Shown in pieces: positions 53,230 through 61,126 of a DNA stretch of 64,000 nucleotides (within the stretch, counting starts at the first letter, position 1; each line of letters starts with the position of its first letter). Location of the stretch: contig NZ_NEUF01000175.1 in assembly GCF_002910915.1 (NCBI RefSeq), forward strand, positions 52,001 through 116,000, in the 5' to 3' direction. The translations under genes were made by a program, and so were the position numbers. Source of the stretch: Streptomyces sp. SM10. Its GTDB lineage: Bacteria; Actinomycetota; Actinomycetes; Streptomycetales; Streptomycetaceae. The notes below the pieces were generated by a model that saw only the letters and a program-made list of their open reading frames with translations, was not told where the DNA came from and made no database searches.

Positions 53230-54456
53230 GTGAGAGGGATGCCGAAGGCGGCGAACGAGGTGGTCGCGGCCACCCGGGGAATCGGACGGCAGCACCCGCT
53301 GCCCGTCACGGCCCGGCTGCTGCTGGTCGGGGCCCTGGCCGCCCTCGTCGTGATGGACTGGGCGGGCGGCGACTTCTACCGCTTCCCGGACAACGGCCCC
53401 TCCGCGCTCGGCCCCGCCAAGCTGGGTGGCGCCCTGCTGGGCATCGCCCTCGTCGGTGCCTCGTCCCGGCTCGGGAGCCGCGCGCTCCCGGCGGCCGGGA
53501 GCGCCCTCGCGGCCGTGTCACTGTGCCTTTCGGCGGTGCTGCACCTGGAAGCGTCGGTCGGCTCGCAGGCCCTGGGATTCGCCGAACCGGCGTCGCTGGT
53601 GTGGCTCCTGCTGATCGTCGCCCGACGGGGCAGGCCGTCGTGGGCCGCGGTGGCCGTCCCCGCGCTCCTGGCGGCGATCGTGCTGCGGCCGGTGTCGGTG
53701 GAGGTGAGGCAGTCCACCACCATCATGGCGCTGATCTTCGCCCTGGTGGCGGTCGTCGCGCTGGGCACCGGCCTCGGTATGCGCCTGCTCCTGGTGGACC
53801 GGCGGCGGCAGGCGGCGGCGCTCAGGCTGGAGCAGCGGACGGAGTTCGCCAGGGACCTCCATGACTTCGTCGCCCATCATGTGACCGGCATCGTCGTGCA
53901 GGCGCAGGGAGCCCATGCGATCGCGGACCGGCGGCCCGAACTGGTACCGCCCGCACTCCAGCGCATCGAGCAGGCGGGTTCGGAGGCGCTGACGTCGATG
54001 CGCCACATGGTGGGGATGCTGCGCGACGCCGACGGAGAAGTGGCACTGACGCCGCTGGCCGGCATCGGCGAAGTGCGTTCGCTCGTCGAGGAGTTCTCGG
54101 CCGTCGGCGGAGCCCGGGCCCGGCTCGACCTGGAGGGGACCTTCGACGACCTGCCGGTGGAGGTGACCACCACCGCACACCGGGTGGTGATGGAGGCCCT
54201 CACCAACGTACGCAAACACGCCCACGGATGCACCGAGGTGCGGGTGCGCGTGGACCGCGCGGGAGACCGGCTCACCGTACGGGTCGGCGACGACGGCCGG
54301 TCGCGCCAGGGCTCCCGGAGCGGCTTCGGGCTGAAGGGCCTGGCCGAGCGGGTGGGCCTGATCGGCGGGACCGTCCAGGCGGGCCCGGTGACGTCAGGCG
54401 GCTGGGGCGTCGAGGCGGTGCTCCCGGTGACCGCGGCAGCGGCGGTGGCCTCATGA
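53230..54456 (+). CDS. Sensor histidine kinase (NarL/DesK-type)
   Basis: A kinase of about 408 residues. Several N-terminal helices (residues about 20-180) form the sensor, then a HisKA_3 dimerisation domain with the phospho-acceptor His in RDLHDFVAHHVTG, and a HATPase_c domain (MEALTNVRKHA, then DDGRSRQGSRSGFGLKGLAERV). Starts at GTG 53230 (close to GGAGGG) and ATG 53239 are both possible. Its stop overlaps the response regulator ATG. Signal unknown; cell-envelope stress is common for such systems next to an ABC exporter. Confidence 0.88.
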   Translation: MRGMPKAANEVVAATRGIGRQHPLPVTARLLLVGALAALVVMDWAGGDFYRFPDNGPSALGPAKLGGALLGIALVGASSRLGSRALPAAGSALAAVSLCLSAVLHLEASVGSQALGFAEPASLVWLLLIVARRGRPSWAAVAVPALLAAIVLRPVSVEVRQSTTIMALIFALVAVVALGTGLGMRLLLVDRRRQAAALRLEQRTEFARDLHDFVAHHVTGIVVQAQGAHAIADRRPELVPPALQRIEQAGSEALTSMRHMVGMLRDADGEVALTPLAGIGEVRSLVEEFSAVGGARARLDLEGTFDDLPVEVTTTAHRVVMEALTNVRKHAHGCTEVRVRVDRAGDRLTVRVGDDGRSRQGSRSGFGLKGLAERVGLIGGTVQAGPVTSGGWGVEAVLPVTAAAAVAS

Positions 54457-55109
54457 CGATCCGGGTGCTGATCGCCGACGACCAGGCCATGGTCCGTGCG
54501 GGGTTCGCGATGATCCTCGCCGCCGAGGACGACATCGACGTCGTCGCGGAGGCCGCGGACGGGTTGTTCGCCGTCGAACTGGCCGAGCGTCACCGGCCCG
54601 ACGTGGTCCTGATGGACATCCGCATGCCCCGCATGGACGGGCTGGAGGCGCTGCGCAGGCTGACGCGCCCCGGGACCGTGAATCCGCCGAAGGTCGTCGT
54701 GGTCACGACGTTCGACGACGACGAGTACGTCCAGCGCGCCCTGAGCGAGGGCGCCTCCGGCTTCCTGATCAAGGACTCGGGCCCGGCCCTGCTGGTGGAG
54801 GCCATCAGGGCGGCCGCCTCCGGAGAGGCGCTGGTGAGCCCGGCCGTCACCGTCCGGCTGCTGCGACGTCTCACCACCGCCGCGCCCCCTCGCCGGGAGC
54901 CGCGGACGGCGCTCTCGGCGCGGGAGACGGACCTGGTGCGTCTGGTGGCCAGAGGACTGACCAACGCGGAGATCGCGGTCGGACTGACCATCTCGGTGGG
55001 CACGGTGAAGACCCACCTCGCCAACGTGCAGACCAAGCTGTCCGCCCGTAACCGCGTGGAGATCGCCGCCTGGGCCTGGGAATCCGGCCTGGTCGACGGG
55101 CGGGGGTGA
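54453..55109 (+). CDS. NarL/FixJ-type response regulator with LuxR DNA-binding domain
   Basis: A 218-residue regulator. The receiver has the acidic pair in LIADDQAMVRAGF, the phospho-acceptor Asp in VVLMDIRMPRMDG, a Thr in VVTTFDDDEY and Lys in FLIKDSG. The LuxR helix-turn-helix (TDLVRLVARGLTNAEIAVGL, ISVGTVKTHLANV) is at the C-terminus. It overlaps the kinase gene by four bases and probably binds the repeats between the kinase and ABC transporter genes. Confidence 0.93.
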   Translation: MTIRVLIADDQAMVRAGFAMILAAEDDIDVVAEAADGLFAVELAERHRPDVVLMDIRMPRMDGLEALRRLTRPGTVNPPKVVVVTTFDDDEYVQRALSEGASGFLIKDSGPALLVEAIRAAASGEALVSPAVTVRLLRRLTTAAPPRREPRTALSARETDLVRLVARGLTNAEIAVGLTISVGTVKTHLANVQTKLSARNRVEIAAWAWESGLVDGRG

Positions 55110-55160
55110 GCCCGGTCCGCCCGGCGCGGACATCCGGCCCCGCCGACGCGGCCCGCGTCC

Positions 55161-55445
55161 CTACAGGCCGCGCAGCCCCTCGTACAGGTTCGCGCAGCCC
55201 GCCCAGCAGCCGATGCTGCCGTCGTCGTACAGGCTGCCCATGTACCAGTCGCCGTCGTCGACGGACTTCACGAGGCACAGGCCGTGGAACCCGAGCACGA
55301 TCTCGGGGCGCATCACCTCGTCGGCGCCGTCGGGGACGACCCACTTCACGGGCCGGTCCGGATCCAGGACGACGGCTCCCTGGTCCCCGGACACGTCGCG
55401 GATCTGCTGAAGGGTCCACCCGGCGGGGAGTCGTGCGTCTGCCAT
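55161..55445 (-). CDS. Small hypothetical protein
   Basis: A 94-residue soluble protein (start MADARLPAGWTLQQI) with no motif I recognise. It has mixed alpha/beta character, a VLGFHGLCLVKSVDDGDWYMGSLYDDGSIGC segment, and two cysteines near the C-terminus. It is convergent with the response regulator gene (51 bases apart) and unrelated to it as far as can be seen. Confidence 0.65.
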   Translation of the reverse strand: MADARLPAGWTLQQIRDVSGDQGAVVLDPDRPVKWVVPDGADEVMRPEIVLGFHGLCLVKSVDDGDWYMGSLYDDGSIGCWAGCANLYEGLRGL

Positions 55446-55566
55446 CCGTGGATGATCGCACCTGCGGGGCCACAGACCACCGGACGAGGCCACCGCTCGC
55501 CGTGGCCGGGGCCTTGGTCACGGCCACGGGCTGCCCCTCCCCTCGCACGGGAGACGCGCACATGCA

Positions 55567-56010
55567 TCACTCGGAGTGCTGCGCCCCCGAGGGCCACTTT
55601 CCGTCGGCGAACTGCGTGCCCCAGTAGTAGGGGTTCACCTCCGCGAGGGTCCGTGCCTCCCAACGGACGGGATCGCCTTCCTGAGGGACGGCGACCTCGA
55701 CGGACGGCCCCCAGAGCGCGAGCCGCTCCTGGCAGACGCCACAGGGCGGCAGGATCAGGATCCTGTCGCGCTCCGGATCACGGCAGACGCAGACCGAGGC
55801 GGTGACGATCCGGTCCTGGGTGTAGGCCTGGACGAACGCCCCGGTCTCCTGGCAGAGCGCGACCGATCCGTGCATGTTGTCCAGGCCGACGCTGGTGAGG
55901 ATGCCGCCGTCCGCGAGCCGTACGGCGGCAGCGCCGCCGGGTTCCCCCGCGGGCCAGCGGCGGTCCATGAGTTCCACGGCCGCTTCCACGAGGTCCTGGT
56001 CGAGTTTCAT
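55567..56010 (-). CDS. Cytidine deaminase-like protein
   Basis: A 147-residue zinc-dependent deaminase fold. The active-site motif is LCQETGAF (Cys ligand and catalytic Glu) near residue 53, and the second zinc pair is LPPCGVCQERL near residue 90. This looks more like a blasticidin-S/cytidine-type deaminase than a housekeeping Cdd, which usually has CAE in the first motif. Nucleoside or nucleobase salvage or detoxification is possible. The upstream 680 bases carry no further gene. Confidence 0.8.
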   Translation of the reverse strand: MKLDQDLVEAAVELMDRRWPAGEPGGAAAVRLADGGILTSVGLDNMHGSVALCQETGAFVQAYTQDRIVTASVCVCRDPERDRILILPPCGVCQERLALWGPSVEVAVPQEGDPVRWEARTLAEVNPYYWGTQFADGKWPSGAQHSE

Positions 56011-56138
56011 GCCCGGAGTCTGGCAGAACGCTCAGTGACAGTCATGGGCTTTCACGAGGGCCTCGTGCCGGGGGCAGCGATCCGATCGGCGGGCCCCTGG
56101 CCTCGGGCACGACTGCCGTCACGTATCACCGCAAAAGG

Positions 56139-56170
56139 CCTGGCACCTGCGGAAATCCGTAGGTGCCAGG
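56139..56170. terminator. Orphan hairpin 1
   Basis: A 14-base inverted repeat CCTGGCACCTGCGG with CCGTAGGTGCCAGG (one G-U pair) around an AAAT loop. No gene ends nearby on either strand. Confidence 0.6.
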
Positions 56171-56430
56171 CCGCAACGCTCTGACCTGGGCGCGGCAGAA
56201 TTCGGTCGGGAGCCCCCAGGTGTCGGTGCACGTTGGCAACTCGGGCGAGGTGTCTTCGGGATTCCAGATTCCTGCCAAGAACGAACCCGTGAACTGAACG
56301 TCCTACTCCCGGTTCACCAGCAAGCCGTTCCGAGCAGGGCGATTGACGTGATCTCCTCGTTCCTGCGGGACGCGCCCACGGACAGTACGACCAGAGCATT
56401 CCGCCCGCGTCCCGCTGACCGAGCGCTGAT

Positions 56431-56461
56431 GGAGCCCCCTCTCGACCGGTGAGGGGGCTCC
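56431..56461. terminator. Orphan hairpin 2
   Basis: An 11-base inverted repeat GGAGCCCCCTC (56431-56441) with GAGGGGGCTCC (56451-56461). It immediately follows a short plus-strand frame of unknown status. Confidence 0.65.
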
Positions 56462-56634
56462 GCTGTGCCTGCCCGTCTCAGACCATTCGCTCATGAGTGC
56501 CTGATTTTGACGCGTTTCGATGCTCCGTGGGTGGAGCACCCCTTTCCAGGTGATTCGCTGATCCCGGCGCCATTTGGAGACTGATCGGAGGAGCAGGGAA
56601 GCGTCCCGGTCGTCAGTGACTGTGCTCGTGCACG

Positions 56635-56672
56635 CCAAAGGCCCCGGACCATGATCGGTCCGGGGCCTTTGG
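56635..56672 (-). terminator. Terminator of the tRNA-Arg gene
   Basis: A 16-base perfect inverted repeat (56635-56650 with 56657-56672) with a six-base loop and A/T-flanked ends, just beyond the 3' end of the minus-strand tRNA. Confidence 0.88.
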
Positions 56673-56691
56673 CGTCGTGCCTGTTCAGGCA

Positions 56692-56767
56692 TGGTGCCCC
56701 CGGCAGGATTCGAACCTGCGACACCCGCTTTAGGAGAGCGGTGCTCTATCCCCTGAGCTACGAAGGC
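56692..56767 (-). tRNA. tRNA-Arg (anticodon CCU)
   Basis: The minus strand folds as a cloverleaf: acceptor GCCUUCG/CGGGGGC, anticodon stem CCGCU/AGCGG with loop CUCCUAA (anticodon CCU), and T arm GCAGG/CCUGC with loop UUCGAAU. The CCA end is encoded (complement of 56692-56694). It reads rare AGG codons. tRNA 3' ends are frequent integration sites, and gene content changes right after this locus, but I see no second copy of the tRNA 3' end here. Confidence 0.95.
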
Positions 56768-57208
56768 GGGGCCCCGGCAACGTGTGTCGGGACCGGTGGA
56801 CCCGGGCACTCGGTTTCCCGTGAGCCGTGTGGTGCCCGGCCGAGGCCGTGCGCCGGGATCAGTGTAGCGGGTGGGTCCGCCAGGTGCGGGGGTGGCGGGG
56901 CGTGGCCGTGGCGACCTGGGGTCCTGTCGGATGTTGTTCTCGGCGGGGAAGGGGGTGGTGACCGGGTAACGGACAGGGTGGTCTGTTTTCAATTCTATTA
57001 CTCTTAGGGTCGTTCTCGGTCAACTCCGGTCATATAGGGATAGCTGAGGGAAATTGTCGGGTTCGGCTGGTGGGCGATGAACAGAGTCGTGTCAGAGGGT
57101 GGTCCGGGATACCGGCAGACTTGTATGATTCCGATTTAGGCAGTGGCGCCGGTAGGTTTCCCCGACCTTTTCTGGGTGCCGTTTCGAGGAAGAGGCAGGC
57201 GCAGGCCC
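56768..57208. other. Region upstream of the first TetR gene, with an ARE-like site
   Basis: No gene is supported. GC content falls locally around 56980-57060, in contrast to the flanks. An ARE-like palindrome is present at 57107-57132. The tRNA promoter lies at the left end. Confidence 0.5.
57107..57132. promoter_or_regulatory. ARE-like site upstream of the TetR gene at 57209
   Basis: GGATACCGGCAGACTTGTATGATTCC-type palindrome sharing the GACTTGT-TG core with the elements at 58570 and 59615. It lies 77 bases before the TetR start codon. Confidence 0.55.
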
Positions 57209-57781
57209 ATGTACAAGAGGTCCGAGCAGACCCGCGAGGCTCTCGTCAGCGCTGCGGCGGAACTCATAGCCACCGGGCGCTTCGCCGATGCCGGGCTGGT
57301 GAACATCTGCCGGGTCGCCGGCGTGAGCAGGGGGGCGCTCTACCACCACTTCGCGTCCATCGCGGAGCTCGTGGCCGAGGTGTACGCGCAGGCGCGCGAG
57401 CGGGCGACGGTTCTCGTCGAGGACTCCTTCGCGGGGCCGGCGGCCGACGGCCCCGCGCGGTTCAGCGTCGCGCTCGGGGCCGCGATGGCCAAGGACCAAC
57501 TCATCTGTGCCGGGATGGGGCTGGGCGCCGACGGAACGGACAGTGCGCCGCTGCTGCGGGACGAGGTCCTGGGGATGGTCCGTGACCGGATGGTCGCGGA
57601 CGCCCGGGGCGGCGCGGCCCCCGACGCGCTGGCGGATCTGGCCGTGGTGGTCACCGCCGGTCTCGAGTCGCTCGGGTACACCGACAGCGGGTGGTGGGAC
57701 CCCCGGCAGACGGAGCGGCTCTGGGGCATTCTGCGGCCGCTGTTCGCCGGGGCCGAAGAGGCGGCCGGTACCCAGGCCTGA
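57209..57781 (+). CDS. TetR family regulator, GBL-receptor-like N-terminus
   Basis: A 190-residue TetR regulator with helix-turn-helix ADAGLVNICRVAGVSRGALYHHFASIAELV at residues about 24-53. The DNA-binding part resembles gamma-butyrolactone receptors, but the C-terminal AFTGMQ-type motif of that family is absent, so it may belong to another TetR branch. An ARE-like site is upstream. The start is ATG 57209, chosen for its conserved N-terminus, with AGGCAGG-like bases in front. Confidence 0.85.
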   Translation: MYKRSEQTREALVSAAAELIATGRFADAGLVNICRVAGVSRGALYHHFASIAELVAEVYAQARERATVLVEDSFAGPAADGPARFSVALGAAMAKDQLICAGMGLGADGTDSAPLLRDEVLGMVRDRMVADARGGAAPDALADLAVVVTAGLESLGYTDSGWWDPRQTERLWGILRPLFAGAEEAAGTQA

Positions 57782-57892
57782 GCCGGAACCCAAACCTGAC
57801 GGGACCCAGGCCTGAGCCGAGACCGGGCTCGAGCCAGGGCCCAGCCCCGAACCAGGCAGACCTGAATCAGGTGCCAGGCGGCGAGTCCGGGC

Positions 57893-58546
57893 TCAGACCT
57901 GAGCCGCCGCCGGGGTCCGGGTGGCGGGTGGCTCGGCCGGGGGCTGGAGCGCGGTGATCCGGAGGTGGCTGATCATGCCGGGGTTGGCCAGCCCCGGAAG
58001 CAGGAACCGCCACAGCGTGCTGATGCGCTCCGGGAGGTCGCTCCGGTTCGTATACATCTGCGACATCACCTGCATCCCGGTGAACGCGCCGATGATGATC
58101 GACGTCGCCTCGGTCAGGTCCACGCCCGGCAGGATCTCGCCCTGCTGCTGCGCCTGCCTCAGCAGCTCGAGTATGGCCGCGCTCGACTGCTCGTACGGCG
58201 TGGTCACGGGGCGGGGGAAAGACGTCTGTTCCACGGCCAGGCGCACGCTCGCCCGCAGGACCGGGTCGCGCTGGAGGCGGAAGGCGAACTCGAAGGTGAG
58301 GTCGATGACCGACTGGAGCTTCACCTGCCGCTCCGGGACGACCAGTGCCTCGTCGTGCGCGGCCAGCAGGGCGATGGCGATGGCTTCCTTGGAGGGGAAG
58401 TGGTGGTACAGGGCGCCTCGGGTCAGGCCCGTGCTCGCCAGGATCTCGTTGGTGCTGGCGGCGTCGAAGCCGCGGGCGTCGAACACCCGGGCGGCGGCTT
58501 CCAGGATCGAGAGTCGCGACCGTGTTCCGCGTTCCTGCTTACCCAT
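57893..58546 (-). CDS. GBL-receptor (ScbR/ArpA-type) family repressor, probable pseudo-receptor
   Basis: A 217-residue regulator. The helix-turn-helix (STNEILASTGLTRGALYHHFPSKEAIA) and the C-terminal FTGMQVMSQMYTNRSDLPERISTLWRFLLPGL are hallmarks of autoregulator receptors. The segment expected to carry the ligand-pocket Trp reads TTPYEQSSAAIL, and the only Trp is residue 179, so a GBL may not bind; JadR2/ScbR2-like pseudo-receptors respond instead to antibiotics or other ligands. It sits beside a JadR1-like gene in the same arrangement as jadR2-jadR1, with an ARE-like site 24 bases upstream of its start. Confidence 0.88.
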   Translation of the reverse strand: MGKQERGTRSRLSILEAAARVFDARGFDAASTNEILASTGLTRGALYHHFPSKEAIAIALLAAHDEALVVPERQVKLQSVIDLTFEFAFRLQRDPVLRASVRLAVEQTSFPRPVTTPYEQSSAAILELLRQAQQQGEILPGVDLTEATSIIIGAFTGMQVMSQMYTNRSDLPERISTLWRFLLPGLANPGMISHLRITALQPPAEPPATRTPAAAQV

Positions 58547-58569
58547 CCCGGATCCTTGCGCTCGCCACT

Positions 58570-58596
58570 GGATATCAAACCGACTTGTCTGCATCC
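58570..58596. promoter_or_regulatory. ARE-like operator of the ScbR-type gene
   Basis: GGATATCAAACCGACTTGTCTGCATCC-type palindrome (arms GGATA/TATCC-like with ACCGACTTGTCTG core). It overlaps the promoter region 24 bases upstream of the start at 58546, consistent with autoregulation. Confidence 0.65.
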
Positions 58597-58774
58597 TACG
58601 GCGAAACACCGGGTGACGTCATTACCCGGGGGCGGGCATTCCGGAAAGACCCCGGGGGCGAGGGTTGCGCGAAGGCCGGGGCGAGCGTTCCGGAGGCGGC
58701 CGGCCGTGCGGGTGCCGAGGGCGCCGGGGCTGCGGCCGCGCCGCCCCCGGGCCTCGGCCGCCGCCGGGAGCACC

Positions 58775-59554
58775 TCAGGGGTGTCCGAGGCGGAAGCCGA
58801 CCCCCCGTACGGTGATGATCCAGCTGCTCGACCCCAACTTGCCGCGCAGGCTGCTCACATGGGTGTCGATCGTGCGCCCGCGCTGCGACCAGGTGTCCTC
58901 CCAGACCTGGGTCATCAGCTGGCGCCGGGAGATGACCGCCCCCGGCTGCGAGGCGAGCAGGTGGAGGAGGTCGAACTCCTTGCGGGTGAGGTCCACCTGA
59001 CGGCCGTCGAGCGTGGCCTCGCGTGTGGTGGCGTCGATGCGCAGCGGGCCGTGGTCGACGGTCCGGGCGATCTCCTGCCGGGGGCGGGAGCGCCGCATCA
59101 CCGCCTCGATCCGGGCCAGCAGTTCGCGGAAGCCGTAGGGCTTGACCATGTAGTCGTCCGAGCCGGCCTGGAGCCCCAGCACGCGGTCGAGTTCGCTGCC
59201 GCGGGCGGTGACCGTGATGATCGGGGTGTCGCTGACCGCCCGGATGCCGCGGCAGACCTCGAGGCCGTCCAGGTCGGGAAGATCGAGGTCGAGCAGGATC
59301 AGGTCGGCCTGGTGGTGCTCCTGCAGGGCCTTGCCGCCGGTGGCCACGCTCTCGGCGTCGTAGCCCTGCCGGAGCAGGGCCTGGACGAGCGTGTCGGCGG
59401 CGCGTTCCTCGTTCTCGACGACCAGCACCCGCAGTACGTCACGGTCCCCGGCGCCGGGTGGCTGGGGCAGGGCTGTGATGCGGTGCGGCTGGGGAACCCC
59501 GGGGCGATGCTGAGTGGTCCGGGGTTCGAGTAGATCTGAGGCCTGCCGGTTCAT
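58775..59554 (-). CDS. Atypical OmpR-type response regulator, JadR1-like
   Basis: A 259-residue regulator with a receiver (residues about 40-160) and a winged-helix OmpR DNA-binding domain (LTRKEFDLLHLLASQPGAVISRRQL, then GRTIDTHVSSLRGKLG). Asp89, Thr116 and Lys138 align with the phosphorylation-site residues, but the acidic pocket is Glu47-Asn48-Glu49, so a usual Asp is Asn. JadR1-type atypical regulators bind the antibiotic product instead of being phosphorylated. The 40-residue N-terminal extension is unusual. An AGGAGGAG ribosome-binding site precedes ATG 59554. Confidence 0.88.
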   Translation of the reverse strand: MNRQASDLLEPRTTQHRPGVPQPHRITALPQPPGAGDRDVLRVLVVENEERAADTLVQALLRQGYDAESVATGGKALQEHHQADLILLDLDLPDLDGLEVCRGIRAVSDTPIITVTARGSELDRVLGLQAGSDDYMVKPYGFRELLARIEAVMRRSRPRQEIARTVDHGPLRIDATTREATLDGRQVDLTRKEFDLLHLLASQPGAVISRRQLMTQVWEDTWSQRGRTIDTHVSSLRGKLGSSSWIITVRGVGFRLGHP

Positions 59555-59614
59555 CTGCTCCTCCTGAGGCACAGACGTGACATCACGGACTGCTGAATGC
59601 TCACGCTCACCGAA

Positions 59615-59641
59615 GATAGCAAACAGACTTGTCTGATTGTC
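59615..59641. promoter_or_regulatory. ARE-like site upstream of the JadR1-like gene
   Basis: GATAGCAAACAGACTTGTCTGATTGTC-type palindrome, 61 bases before the JadR1-like start. The ACAGACTTGTCTG core is nearly the same as in the sites at 58570 and 57107. Confidence 0.65.
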
Positions 59642-59782
59642 AACGGCGAAGCGGCTCGGCGAGGCTGGGTGTCGCCACCCCTCTGTGAACTGCAACGTCT
59701 GTCATTTTATGGGGAATTGGTCGGCAATTCGCGAGGCTCGCTCCGCGTGCCCCTCGGGTGTCTGGATGCCTGATCAGAAGAC

Positions 59783-59809
59783 TTATCCGGCAAGCTTGCC
59801 TGTTTTTCG
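59783..59809. promoter_or_regulatory. ARE-like palindrome in the afsA/jadR1-like divergent region
   Basis: Contains a perfect 12-base palindrome GGCAAGCTTGCC (59789-59800) flanked by TTATCC and TGTTTTTCG, similar in layout to the other elements but with a weaker core. Confidence 0.45.
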
Positions 59810-59980
59810 AACAGGGACAGCGTGAGGGCGCGAAGTGACTGAATGTCCGGCGTGTGTGGTGTGTATGTCACCAGCGGTCCACTTTCGCCCGAAGTCGAGA
59901 GCTCTGCTGTCGATCCCCGAGGAGGGTGGTGCCTGTGCGGTACATCCGATTCTGCAGGCGGGCAGACCAAGTTTTTACTT

Positions 59981-60008
59981 GATATTACGAACCGACCTGT
60001 CTGTATCT
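59981..60008. promoter_or_regulatory. ARE-like site upstream of afsA
   Basis: GATATTACGAACCGACCTGTCTGTATCT-type sequence, matching the ACCGACNTGTCTG core of the other elements, 93 bases before the afsA-like start codon. Confidence 0.65.
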
Positions 60009-60101
60009 TGGGACCCAGCAACGAATCGTCGGCCACGGGGGTGGCTGCCGGCGTCAGGCTTGCTCACCCCTGTCCAGAGACATAGATCGGGAGTGCCACG
60101 C

Positions 60102-61091
60102 ATGCCGTCCCTTGCCTCAGCACCGTACGAGCCCAGCAGCAGCATCGCCCTGACCCCGCGCCCCGCGGTGTCGCGTCCGGAACTCACCACGACCGTGCCG
60201 CGCCAGTACGTCCACCGCGCCTCCGTCTCCGAGGTGCTGCTCACCGGATGGGAGCAGGCCCCGGACAGCCCTGCCGACGGGGCCGAATCCTTCGTCGTGC
60301 GGGCGCAGTGGCCCCGGGGGCACTCCCTCTTCTCGCAGGTGGCGGGCTATCAGGACCCGATGCTGCTGATCGAGTCGGTCCGGCAGATCGGATCACTGCT
60401 GTCCCACGCGGAGTTCGGGGCTCCCTTCGGGCACCAGTTCCTGATGTGGGACATGTCCTTCGCGACCACCGCGGAGATGCTCGTCGCCGGCCCCGCGCCG
60501 ACCGAGCTCGAGCTGCACACGGTCTGCAGCGACGTGGTCCGGCGAGGGAGAACGCTCAGCAGCATGCGGTACGACGTCACCGCCGTCGTCGACGGAGTGG
60601 CCCTGGCCACCGGGCGCGCGGGCTTCAGCTGCACCAGTCCCGCTGTGCACCGGCGGCTGCGGGGCGACCGCCCCACCAGCACGGGTTACATACCGGGCCG
60701 CCCGATCGACCCGGCGCGCGTCGGTCGCACCGGGGCCGGGCACGTGGTCCTGGCCGAGGGCGACGCGGAGGCCGGAGCGAACCGGTGGGCGCTGCGCGTC
60801 GACACCACGCACCCGATCTTCTTCGACCACCCGGTCGACCACGTCCCGGGCATGGTCCTCCTGGAGGCGGCCCGGCAGGCCGCGCACGCCTCCACCGGCA
60901 TGGCCGACGCGCTCGTCCTCGCCCTCGACAGCACCTTCACCCGCTACGCCGAGCTCGACGCGCCCTGTCTGATCGAGGCGACCCCGGGCCGCCCCGACGC
61001 GTCCGGCGTCGTCCGGGTGACGGTGGAGGGCACCCAGCAGGGCCAGACCGTGTACTCGGCCGACCTCGTGCTCCGGCCCCGCGACCGCTGA
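60102..61091 (+). CDS. AfsA/ScbA-type gamma-butyrolactone synthase
   Basis: A 329-residue enzyme of the AfsA family, expected to condense a beta-ketoacyl chain with dihydroxyacetone phosphate in butyrolactone autoregulator synthesis. It shows two AfsA hotdog repeats: residues about 85-100 (DPMLLIESVRQIG) and about 245-265 (FFDHPVDHVPGMVLLEAARQ), each with the Glu-x3-Arg-Gln motif needed for activity. VHRASVSEVLLTGW near residue 40 is also typical. The start at ATG 60102 is preceded by GGGAG; an ARE-like site lies upstream. Confidence 0.93.
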   Translation: MPSLASAPYEPSSSIALTPRPAVSRPELTTTVPRQYVHRASVSEVLLTGWEQAPDSPADGAESFVVRAQWPRGHSLFSQVAGYQDPMLLIESVRQIGSLLSHAEFGAPFGHQFLMWDMSFATTAEMLVAGPAPTELELHTVCSDVVRRGRTLSSMRYDVTAVVDGVALATGRAGFSCTSPAVHRRLRGDRPTSTGYIPGRPIDPARVGRTGAGHVVLAEGDAEAGANRWALRVDTTHPIFFDHPVDHVPGMVLLEAARQAAHASTGMADALVLALDSTFTRYAELDAPCLIEATPGRPDASGVVRVTVEGTQQGQTVYSADLVLRPRDR

Positions 61092-61126
61092 AGCCCGCCC
61101 GCGTCGAGTCGACTGGAGAGTGCCGC

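Larger units (their letters stand above)
56011..56691. other. Gene-poor region with two orphan terminator-like hairpins
   Basis: No gene is convincingly supported between the deaminase and the tRNA. Two strong hairpins, at 56139-56170 and 56431-56461, have no adjacent gene, suggesting lost genes or non-coding transcripts. A short plus-strand frame near 56350-56456 ends at the second hairpin but has no recognisable family. Confidence 0.5.
59555..60101. other. Divergent regulatory region with clustered ARE-like sites
   Basis: No gene is supported in this 547-base gap between the JadR1-like and afsA-like genes. At least three ARE-like sites (59615, 59783, 59981) are distributed over it, and the region is AT-richer than average (for example TTTTTACTTGATATT near 59970), as expected for regulated promoters. 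Confidence 0.7.

Noticed and set aside
56303-56992. Proteins predicted across the tRNA (containing segments such as AGSNPAGGT or SQVRILPGAP)
   Set aside because: These are well-known artefacts of translating tRNA genes; the region forms a perfect tRNA-Arg cloverleaf.
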